A DNA stretch of 64,000 nucleotides, taken from assembly GCA_016648135.1 (NCBI GenBank), contig JADDOH010010181.1, forward strand, positions 28,733 through 92,732. Direction: 5' to 3'. A program made the translations under genes and the position numbers. This stretch comes from Agrypnia vestita (taxonomy: Eukaryota; Arthropoda; Insecta; Trichoptera; Phryganeidae). This document shows positions 21,536 to 31,207 of this stretch, piece by piece. Within the stretch, counting starts at the first letter, position 1; each line of letters starts with the position of its first letter. The notes under the pieces were generated by a model that saw only the letters and a list, made by a program, of their open reading frames with translations, had not been told where the DNA came from and searched no databases.

Positions 21536-22441
21536 ATTTATTTATTTATTTAATGTTCATGGAAGACCAATAGCACAAAAAAAAGCATAGAAAACATTGA
21601 TACAATATAGATGGCCAATTACAGGTCTCCACATTTAGAAATATGTCAGTAATGATAAATATTTATGAATGACTAAGGCATATTAAAAATTATATAAAAA
21701 GAAAGAATAAAAAATTTAAACAAAAGAAATTGAAACTTAATTATTACGTGGAAAAAATTCAGCACTCAAAATTTTTCTTAATCTTGTGTGGCTGCACTCG
21801 AACAGATCAATATCCAATAATCTTATCAACTTATTGAATGCATCGCATATCCTCAAGAAATATGAATTACGACGATAGTTGGATGAGGTAAAATCAATGT
21901 GAAAGACTGGGTTGTGTCTACGAGATCTACAGGGAACATGGAATTTTAGTCTATTTAATAGTTCAGGACAGTCGACGTTGCCTGATACAATTTTTAGTAG
22001 GTACATCAAATCACCTATTTCGCGACGTTTGTATAATGGTAGGATGTGACATTTTTTGCACGAACTGTCATAATCGTCAGAAACGCAATTGAATTTGAAG
22101 TTGAGAAAGCGAACAAATTTTTTTTGAATTTGTCCCAAGCGATTTACATAGATCATATGCTGGGGGTTCCATACTTGCGTTGCATACGCGAGTTTGCTTC
22201 TGACAAAAGTGCAGTAAAGTACTTTCAATGTCTTTACACACTTAAAATCTTTAGACATTCTCATGATAAAACCTAAAGCCCAATAAGCCTTAATTATAAT
22301 AGAATCAATATGTTCATCGTATAATAATTTTCTATCATTGATCACCCCTAAATCTCTGATTGATGTAGCTGTTTCTAATTGTTCTCCTTTTAGTATATAG
22401 TTAAATGATATCAAATCTAACTTTGATAATTTGCAAGACAT
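21536..22441 (-). pseudogene. 5'-truncated jockey-like LINE: reverse transcriptase C terminus and 3' UTR
   Basis: The open minus frame 22441-21737 (234 aa) has blocks 'SIRDLGVINDRKLLYDEHI', 'AYWALGFIMRM', 'LKVLYCTFVRSKLAYATQVW' and 'RIQKKFVRF'-like text. This is the thumb and post-RT part of jockey-clade proteins. The catalytic YADD region is upstream and missing. 21536-21736 is the 3' UTR, matching 1800-1925, and ends in a TTTA repeat. The uninterrupted frame suggests a fairly recent insertion. Confidence 0.85.
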
Positions 22442-23581
22442 ATTTAACTATGAGTTTTTAAGTCTATGGATCTACGATGATGATAATTTATATGATTATA
22501 AGATGGATGATTAATGACATCATTACATTTTGAGCCACCCATTGAATTTAGGTTGCATTTATTATGATATTAAAACCGCAGACATAAACGTAACCAAGGT
22601 ATTTTGAAATTAAAAGCATCATGATATATAAATATGTAAGCCATTGGAATACGAAATATGCATTAAGTACACAAAAACATAATATAAATTATAATTCTAT
22701 AGAGTAATAAGCATGTGAATTTCATACATTTCAATGAAATTATATAATGTTATAAAAACAGTTAAAGTTTTATGTAAGAATTAAAGCATGCATAGATATT
22801 TTCTCACATTTCTCCAGGTTGCGTTTATTATTCCAGGCTGCGCGTATGTCGAATCACGAATCACATATTTTTTCCTGTGCACGATTGTTCTTAAAACATG
22901 TATGACGTTGGATAGTACGCTAAGACTGACAGATTAATGATCTGCTTCAAGAGCGTTAAATTTTGAATATGTTTGCAGTAATTTTCAAAATTTCTATAAA
23001 TGTTGTGTATAAAAGAAAAGGCAGCAATATCCAAAAAAAATTAATGCAGTCATCGAAGATTACTGTACTGAATTCATGGATATGTACTGAATTCAAGATT
23101 GAAAAGGGAACATAGCCGACAAATTTATAGGAAACACTATTTTGGAAGGGATTGATACGTATAAACAAAACATTTATTTGGATATTGCTGCCTTTGCTTT
23201 TATATCCCACAAATTGAATGATCGTAATTTCGGGGAAACGGTGATTAAATTACGGTACCTACGTAATTTTTTCATGGGTATAGTCCGTCCAACTTATCTG
23301 GAGAATAAAGGAGGGCGTCCCAATCGTTGTGGTACTGCCCATAGTCTAAAAATTATCTCATTTGTAGGGAATTTTTTGCAAATTCGTTTTTTCTTAAACA
23401 AGTTATTAAGCAGTATACGACACGATAAAAAAAAAAACAAAAAATGTAAACTAACGTACAAATAAATTTATCAAAATATATATTCGTAAAATACACAACA
23501 CAACAAAATGGCGTTTTTTCAAAATCAAAGAAAAATACAATTTTCAGGAAAAAAAAACAAACAGTAATAATTCTTTTAGGT
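22442..23581. other. No gene recognised
   Basis: AT-rich. A short decayed inverted repeat links 22978-23110 with 23085-23215 (ggcagcaatatccaaa / tttggatattgctgcc), suggesting a worn foldback element. Confidence 0.4.
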
Positions 23582-23760
23582 CGGCGCCACATTACGCAGA
23601 TCTTCCGCCGCGTCTTTTCTGTTGCGCCAAATCGGCAAAGCAAATAGATCGACCGATCATTCGCGTAATGTGTTTAATAAGCGCATATTGTATGGAAAGA
23701 AATGTAGCGATGTTCCACGACAGAAGAGACGCGGCGGAAGATCCGCGCAGTGTGGCGCCG
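23582..23760. mobile_element. Short GC-rich MITE, family M3
   Basis: 'GGCGCCACATTACGCAGATC' at 23583 mirrors 'GATCCGCGCAGTGTGGCGCC' ending 23759. The inner motifs 'GATCTTCCGCCGCGTCT' and 'ACAATATGCGCTTATTAA' (minus) are also shared with 55257-55424. 179 bp, no coding. Confidence 0.75.
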
Positions 23761-23838
23761 GTTTTATTCGGTGTCTCATACCTAATGATCATGACCACCA
23801 TGTTTAACTCAGTAACACCTAAGGATATCAATCGGTTT

Positions 23839-23983
23839 AGGGCCGTTGTATCAACTTGGTTTATAGTAATCTTTCGTTCAAAGCATAGATATTTTGCATT
23901 TTCCACCGATCAAACAACTCGATCTCGTAAAAATCTATGCTTTAAATGAACTATTGCTATAAAGTAAGTTGATGCAACCAGTC
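23839..23983. mobile_element. Hairpin MITE, family M4
   Basis: The left arm 'GGGCCGTTGTATCAACTTGG' is mirrored by 'AAGTTGATGCAACCAGTC'. The inner arms 'AAAGCATAGAT' and 'ATCTATGCTTT' pair. The same architecture occurs at 51425-51571. Confidence 0.65.
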
Positions 23984-24125
23984 TTTAATGTGCATAAATA
24001 AAAAAGTTTATTTTGAAAAAAGATGTTTATACAAATGAACTCGTTAATGAATTATGTAATAAAAGTATAAATAATAAAAATTCTATGTAAGAAATTATCG
24101 AATAAAATATGTTCTAAAACTTTTC

Positions 24126-24465
24126 TCATCTTAGGGCTTCTAAATCAATTTTTCCACTTATCCTTGTTCTTTTTTTTCCGGGTGTAGATATTTTAATGCC
24201 CATTTCCACGGCCGCTTTACCTTCTTTAACTATTTTGTAAATTGCCGATTCAGAAAACCTGAAGAAATTGTATAATAGTAAAATAAAAAACTAAGTATGG
24301 GAAAATCATTATAACTGCATGGCAGCACTAACCTGAAGTGGCGGCAATAAGTCTATGAACAAAATCAAACGGTATAATTGAGGCTTTCAGACGTTGTTCC
24401 TCTTCAAAAAACGTGTGCATTTTCAAGATTATTTCCCGAACACCGCTTTTAATGGTTTTTGGCAT
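24126..24465 (-). pseudogene. Intron-containing DDE_3-type transposase N-terminal remnant
   Basis: Exon-like 24465-24333 starts 'MPKTIKSGVREIILKMHTFF' and ends '...HRLIAATS'. Exon-like 24258-24126 reads 'FSESAIYKIVKEGKAA', then 'GIKISTPGKKRTR', and stops at 24126. This is the N-terminal helix-turn-helix segment of a transposase family common in insects, with the typical intron position after 'AAT(S)G'. GT and AG are both present (24332 and 24259), but the two parts are one base out of frame, implying a 1-nt deletion. The catalytic domain is missing. Confidence 0.6.
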
Positions 24466-25000
24466 GGTGACAATCTAAAATTTTCTTAAAAAACTATCGA
24501 AACAGTCGTGAACCCCTCTGTAAATAAAGGCTGTCAAAGGTCTGTCAGCTGTAGATAATCCAATATGGCGTCGTTAGTTCCAAATTTGGCCATTCTTCAG
24601 ATAAGTTAGACGGACTATAAAGCGGTGGCCGTAGATCATATAGGTACCATAGAAAAGCAAATATGTACCCATCAAAGAAATGATACATCTATATTTCTTT
24701 TTTCTATGGATACATACCATGATAAGATCTATGGTTGATATGTCAAAATGATTCTTCCTTATTATATTTATATTCATCCCTAAAATCTCACAATACTACA
24801 TCAATGAAAAGTGTAGTATTACATTCCTTCAGAAGTATAATGTTTAATCGCTGAAATATGTCCTTGTAAAATTATTTTTTATCTGTTATCTTATTTGATT
24901 AGGATTTTATGTAACTTCCACGACAACACATTTGCCCTCATCGGTTTGTTGCAGTTCTTTATAGTGGTATTTTAATATCTTTTAAATTGTAGGCTTTATT

Positions 25001-28000
25001 ATGTCCTCGAAGCGACAACTTCTTTTACTCTCATCTTCAGCGCCGCATGGATACACCTATTTGCAATATGCTCGAAAAGATATTCAAGACCTATTTGACA
25101 GGTAATAATTGAAGTTATTTAGCGTGTTTCGCTGTCCTTTCAATAACCATATGTAGGTCCAAGATATGCACAAATTCGAAACGAATGCATTTTAATATAA
25201 AATATAATGGAATCTTCAATTAAAAGGGGTATCAATGGTTATATTATTATTTAACAATATGAACAGCTGTCTGTGCTATATATAAATTGTAGCAGACAGA
25301 TAGTCAGTTCTAGTCATCCGATATTTTAAAGTGCATAAAATTTACTTTAATAATTTAGCGCTAAAAGAGTTCAGAAAAAAGTTTTTGTATCTGCATCCAG
25401 AGTTTACCTTAACTTGGAAAGATATACATATGTATTTAATTACTGCAAAACAAAGGAGAGCAACAAGAATTCAATATTATTTAAATGCCGTGGGCGGTAT
25501 AATGGATCTTTTCGAGAATAATTATCAACAATATAGCTGTGTCCTGATTTAACTCTCAAGTAAATATTGAACAAGATATTGCACTTGAAAGTTTCGAAAA
25601 TTTTACCATTCTTCTTTTTTCCTGGCACTTCACCCCTATGGAGTGTTCTTACCAATAACAACTATTATATTGTTAACTGGGGTGCCTGTTTTTTTCCTTA
25701 TTTTAGGAATTGAATCAAATTGTAAATCATTAATTCTTACTAAAAATTTCAGGAATGGTGTAAAAGAAATCTTATTCATACCATACGCCTTGAGAGATCA
25801 TGATGGTTACACAAGTAAGATAGAAAAGGTTCTTCAGGAGTGGGGTTATGGAGTAAAGGGCATCCATACATACAATGATCCCGTGTCCGCTGTGAAGTCT
25901 GCAAAAACAATATTCATAGGCGGAGGGAATACATTCCAATTACTCAAAGGACTTTATGACAACAATTTGCTAGAACCTATTAGAAACAGGGTATTAGAAG
26001 AAGGTATTCCTTACATTGGTAGCAGTGCGGGTACGAATGTTGCAACCTTGAACATCTGCACAACAAATGATATGCCGATAGTGCAGCCTCCTAGTTTTAC
26101 CGCCTTGGGATTGGTGCCATTCAATATTAATCCACATTATATAGACCCAGTGAAAGGTGACACACATCAAGGAGAAACAAGAGAAGAACGTATTTTACAG
26201 TATCTGGAGATCCCTGGCACCGGACCGGTGCTCGGCCTTAGGGAAGGTGCCACACTAAGCGTGAACGGAAATGTGGCCATTCTTAAAGGCATAGCTACCG
26301 CTAAATTATTCTTGTCGTAAGTATTGATACCTACATACAAAGAATATACGGAGAATGAAGGAACAGAAGAGAAAAGGATATGACCATGTTTTGTAAATTT
26401 CTGTGTTTGTGTACATTTGGACCTTGCGTTCAGATGTAGAAAGCAAAGGTATTGTTACACAACTTAAAATATGAAAAATCGTTAGCTGATAAAATTAGAT
26501 GCCCATAAATGTAAAAGATGGTCTTAGAAATAATATGTACTAAAATTTAAGGAAATCTTATCCTTACTATTCTAAATCAGCTTTAAAACTTGATTACATT
26601 TATTCAGTGGTGCATGAACACAAAATAAATATGGGAGGGGCTGGAAAGGTGTACGGAATCCACATTATTTTAAAGATGGGGACAAATCAGTGTCCATCAT
26701 GCAATTTTGTACAAATTGTTTATTTGCTAAAAATTCTATACGGTAAAACTCCGTTAATTCGAACTCCGACATTTTAAAAATATATATGCAAGTCCCAAAA
26801 TTAAAAAAAACACCATTCGCAAGTTCAGCATTATTAATGCATTTCAAGTAACATAATTAATTTTTTTTCGATGTTATAAAAAAACTAATAATTCGCGCGG
26901 CTTTTTGATGACGCACCTGTCTAGTGTTTCCATTATGTATTTCGCGGTATCTTATGGAATGTCTTAATTTATACATATTATGTAGCGATCCCTAAAATTG
27001 GGGAACCCTGTATGCTTTCTTCAGCTGGCTGTCTTGATAAGTACAGATAGTTTTAGTTCGCGGCATTTGCGCTAATTTCTCATACTGAACGCATTTAAAA
27101 TAGTTTTTCACATTTTAAAATCCCTCTTCAGTTTGATTTTTTTCTCTAATAATGTATTTATTGACAATTGTACTGTGCTGTTGGTCTGAGCCGTAATGGA
27201 AATTAAAATCGAAGCCTTTTCCATAAATTCAAATATTTTCGATTATGGTCATCCCAAACGTGAAAAAAAATTTTTTTTGCAAGTGAGAACAGCAAATACC
27301 TAGCAATAAAAATGTCGCAATCTTTGAATTAACATAAAAAATATTGTGTTTCAAAACGATTTTTTGAAATATGTATGTGCAAAAATACATTTTTCATAAA
27401 ATTATGAAAAATTTTTCATGACTTTTTTCCTGAAATTTTGAATTAACGGCATTAGATTTTTTTTGGGTCCCTTGAATTTTGAATTAACCGGTCGGGTGCC
27501 AGAGATTTGCAGATCTGCGCTCCCTAGGCACGTATGCGAATTCAGCCTATTTTACCTGCGTTTATGGGTTTTTAAAGCTTATCATTGGTTGCATCTCAAG
27601 TTTTTTAATGAATGAACGAGTTCTATTTGTCAAGTAACCTCATAAGCCGCGCAAGCCCGACAAAAAATCATTCCAAATGTCGTCTTCGAACTGTCCATTA
27701 ATTGTGTTATTATCTGTTAAAAAAGTGCTATTTTTAAATAATGTTAAAATTAAGTATTTTTATATTCTTTGATATATTTAGAACGAAAATATTGAAATAT
27801 AATAGTGTTATTGCTTCCATGGTTTTATTCGATAAACATGTGCGTACATTTCTGACAGTAAATTTCGTTACTTATTTTCATAATTAATGAACAGGTAATT
27901 ATTGTACAAGTAATTATTGAAATATAAGTAATTATTGAAGTCTGTATATTGAGAAACTAGAAACTGCAAACTTTTAACGATTATTTTTGATTTTTCAATG

Positions 28001-28384
28001 AATATAACCATTACAAAAGTGTCTAAAAAACAGCACTCGTGTGCGAAATTGTGCGGCATCCGACGAGGTTCTATATACATTGCATCATACGACGAGTTAA
28101 CAAGGTTCTATTGTATTATGTTAGGTTTGTAGTCTAATAATTTGACTAGGCATCGACGGGTGAAACACAAGACAACATAAAACTGAGGCTCTTAAGAATG
28201 CAATTTTTATTCCCAGTGACCTAGCCGAAATCAGAAGAAATTACTGTAAATTCTGAATGAAATCATTATCATTATTGAATATTATTTTTCTTATTGTTTC
28301 AGAGGACAACCTCCACAGGATTATGAAGTGGGTTCTGACTTTTCATTTTTACTACAGCCTGTACAGAATACGCTGACAAACTAA
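25001..28384 (+). CDS. Alpha-aspartyl dipeptidase (peptidase family S51, PepE-like)
   Basis: Three exons join in frame: 25001-25101, 25753-26316 and 28303-28384 (747 nt, 248 aa), with GT-AG introns. The enzyme is cytosolic and releases N-terminal aspartate from Asp-X dipeptides. The fold signature is visible: 'GGGNTFQLL' (90-98), the nucleophile Ser125 in GSSAGTN, D140, His162 in NPHYID, and Glu198 in GLREG. The 37-residue Ser-to-His spacing equals the Ser120-His157 spacing of bacterial PepE. The start 'MSSKRQLLLLSSSAPHGYTY' at 25001 is the first ATG before the conserved core. No signal peptide. Intron 2 (2 kb) carries a pogo MITE; intron 1 holds an odd TATA/initiator pair. The identity is secure. 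Confidence 0.94.
25277..25310 (+). promoter_or_regulatory. TATA box plus initiator inside dipeptidase intron 1
   Basis: TATATATAAA (25277-25286) is followed by the insect initiator TCAGT (25304-25308), with its A 29 nt after the first T of the TATA run. A frame open from 25304 to 25552 follows, but its first ATG is at about 25430, giving a 40-residue peptide with no recognised motif. It could be a promoter for a short nested transcript, or chance in AT-rich DNA. Confidence 0.3.
26741..27492. mobile_element. pogo-type MITE in dipeptidase intron 2
   Basis: Begins TA then CGGTAAAACTCCGTTAATTC (26739-26760). 'GAATTAACGG' and 'TTGAATTTTGAATTAACCGG' near 27436 and 27470 represent the right end. 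The terminal CAGT is lost. About 750 bp, AT-rich, no frame. Confidence 0.55.
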
Positions 28385-28619
28385 AAAAGTTATCAAGTGT
28401 ATGAAAATATTTTCTTTTAGTTTCTTATTCAAATGTTGACGACAAAGTTATTGAAAACAAAGTACAGTGAATTTTGATGGATTTTTATTATTTGTAAGTA
28501 TACATCTAAACTGAATTAAGTTTAAATACTTTTAATATTCTATATTTATATATTATATTACAAATAATTAATAGTAAAATTTATACAAAACAACAATATT
28601 CGGTATATAGGTACATCAC

Positions 28620-28625
28620 AATAAA
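28620..28625 (+). promoter_or_regulatory. Candidate poly(A) signal of the dipeptidase gene
   Basis: AATAAA, 236 nt after the stop codon at 28384, on the plus strand. Confidence 0.4.
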
Positions 28626-28924
28626 AGACATTGCGTAATCGAGAAAAAGTAATTTTTGTGCGTTATATCTAATTTATAATGGTCCAAACATAATTTTACA
28701 CTCGCTCCAGGAACCCTCGTTTCCCGCAGTTCTTTAAATGAAAAAGAAAAATTGTCCATCCAACGATGTCAATTTTAGGGGAGAAGAAAACGTCAAAAGT
28801 ATTGGAAGGGGTTAAACATTATTAATTAAGAATACTAGGAAGAAGGAATAAAAATAAGTAAGAATATGACTATATTTTTGATGTTTATAGTGTTAACTTT
28901 GTGGTTGGACATAATTATTAACTT

Positions 28925-29245
28925 CAGTTAAAAACTTTGTATTAACCACTTGGAGTAACTTTACGACTACCCGTTTCGATACCACTGTATCTTTGTCAGG
29001 ACGGATGCATACTAACTATCCATTACTAATTTTAGTAAACAAATTTAATTTTTGAACGGCGGCGTGGCTAAAGTAATGTTGGGGATAATTGACAAGTAGA
29101 CACCGAAATAGGGAATATATCAAGTAACAAGCTAAACTAAAATAAGTAATGGATATTTAGTATGCGTCCGTCCTGATGAAGATACAGTGATATTAAAACT
29201 GGTAGACGTAAAGTTACTCCATGTGATTAATACAAAGTTTTTAAT
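28925..29245. mobile_element. Inverted pair of Penelope-like terminal repeats with hammerhead motifs (subfamily A)
   Basis: Arms of about 110 bp (28925-29035, 29140-29245) are inverted copies. Left arm, minus strand: CGTC, CTGACAA, a 5-bp stem II (GATAC, loop AGTG, GTATC), GAAAC, GGGTA. Right arm, plus strand (29169-29208): CGTC, intact CTGATGA, a worn stem II, AAAAC in place of GAAAC, TGGTA, GACG. Each arm has one broken core element. Together they show the ancestral motif was a minimal type I hammerhead. No reverse transcriptase lies nearby. Confidence 0.55.
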
Positions 29246-29347
29246 TAATTAAAATTAATAAGAATACGACTCACTGGGAAGAAAACCTGATTCAATATTG
29301 ATTAAAGGTGTGTTGTATGTAGTGATGATCAAGTCGCTTTGGTTGTG

Positions 29348-29711
29348 CAGTAAAACCCCGTTGATTTAAACCCCGATAATTCGAAATTCTCCATAATTTG
29401 AATTTTTTGAAACCTAAAATGTTAATTTCATTGTAAATTAAGCTCGAGAATTTGAAAACCCTGGTAATTCGTAATTTGAAATAATTTTTAGCCCTTAGCG
29501 TCACATAATATGAAATATTTTTTGAAATTTTACAAAATTGAAAAAATATTTCAATTTTTTCGTGAGGACTGATTTCTTGAAATATACAGCTTTTTTCAGC
29601 AGCAGCGATTGTTGCCGAATTTTGCAATCGCATTGTGATTTTTTTACCTTTAATTTTGAATTAACTGAATTTGTTAGGTCCCCTGAATTTCGAATTAACG
29701 AGGTTTTACTG
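29348..29711. mobile_element. pogo-type MITE between the converging genes
   Basis: CAGTAAAACCCCGTTGATTT at 29348 is mirrored by 'GAATTAACGAGGTTTTACTG' ending 29711. TA follows on the right, and TG in place of TA on the left. The sequence 'TAATTCGAAATTC' recurs internally. No transposase. Confidence 0.75.
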
Positions 29712-29914
29712 TATCTATCTGACTTTAAGTAAAATTCTGGCATTCAGACATTTCTGCATTGAAAATCTCAAGTTCATTTCAAATTCATATTCCTACTCGA
29801 CAATCACTATGTTTATTCACATAAAAACTCTCAAAAAAAAAAAAAGAAACCGTTTAATTAATTCTCCCTATTCTCAAGATAGCAATGATGCGTAACAATT
29901 ATAAAAATGTTCCG

Positions 29915-30130
29915 TGTGTAGTTTTCTGGGATAATCTGCTGTGTATATCAGACCTCTCTGGCTGACATTTTGGCACGGTATTACAAGCTAATACTAAACC
30001 TTAACATCGACACTTACTCGACACATCAGTCCCAGATGGAACCTGGAATGGGATCTGAAACGTCAGCCAGAGGTCAGATATACACGCGCAGAATATCCCA
30101 GGAAACTACACATAGAAAACATAACAATTG
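29915..30130. mobile_element. Inverted pair of Penelope-like fragments (subfamily C)
   Basis: 'AGTTTTCTGGGATAATCTGC' (29918) and 'GACCTCTCTGGCTGACATTT' mirror 'GAAACGTCAGCCAGAGGTC' (30057-30075) and 'AGAATATCCCAGGAAACTAC' (30090). Relatives lie at 46210-46290 and 57165-57260. The right part keeps GAAAC with upstream 'CAGATGG', a broken hammerhead-like core. Confidence 0.45.
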
Positions 30131-31207
30131 CGTCTTTACAGCTATTATGTAATGCTATACACCATGTAAAGTTTGACATTTCGTGGATGTCTCGACAACA
30201 TTACTCATAGAAAAAAAATGTCCCTTATATTTTGTGTGTTACTAATAAAAAAGAACCTTATTATCCTGAGAATAGAGGATGGGGAATGAATAATATTCCC
30301 TTCTTTTATAATAATAATGCAGTCAATTCAGCAAATCCTGCCACAAAATCTAATACAAACTTAAGCAAAGCTAAATAAAATTCACAAATAATTTATTAAT
30401 GAGGAGCTTATCAGTACCATTATCATTATAATATAGAAAACGAATACTTGCCAAAGAGTTTAAAAACTCCATACTACAAATGTAAATACTAATTTGAATT
30501 AATTTCATCTACTTAACATTTTATTAATATTACATAACCCCTAAAATATATTAACAGAAATTTGAATATGATAATGTGAGAGCTAACAATATTGACAAAA
30601 GGTTTGTCTAAAGTATGCAGACACAAATTCTAATAAGATTATATTTTATATTGAATAAACCATATTTTCAAATTATTTAGGGCGAGTGCTAGTTCCATTT
30701 GTTAATTTAAAATCTTTAAAATAAAGCATTAAAAATGTAATCTTATAATATACAAAATTTGATGCCTGAGGATCTAATTTTCAACTGATATTAAAGGCCT
30801 TTGGTACAGCTTGATACAGCATCAGACAGTACGGTGAAATAAAATTCATAATAACACAAGTGCACGGTGATGATTGCAAATTCCGCGTTAGTTAGTAATG
30901 ATGCGATTGCTAAACAAATATGACGTGAGGCTGCACATGCAACCCGAGAGATAGTAATCTTTATTAGATTTATTACATATCTGCACTCAGTATTGCTCCA
31001 GATTCATTGCATCTACAGCGCTGCATCACATCCATGTAGTAATAGTTTCATTACTAACCGGTCCAGAATTTATAATCGCACTCCTTTTGTGATATAACTT
31101 TTTATATTAGTGAAAATATTTTATATTTCAACTCAAGTTGTTATTCCTCTGCTTGATTCTAGAATAAATTCAGAATGGCAATGCATTCTTCCAAATTCAT
31201 TAGGAGG
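30131..31207 (-). other. ZC3H13 3' UTR/intergenic; candidate poly(A) signal at 30969-30974
   Basis: No open gene. A minus-strand AATAAA at 30969-30974 is 234 nt past the ZC3H13 stop. The rest is unique AT-rich DNA. Confidence 0.4.
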
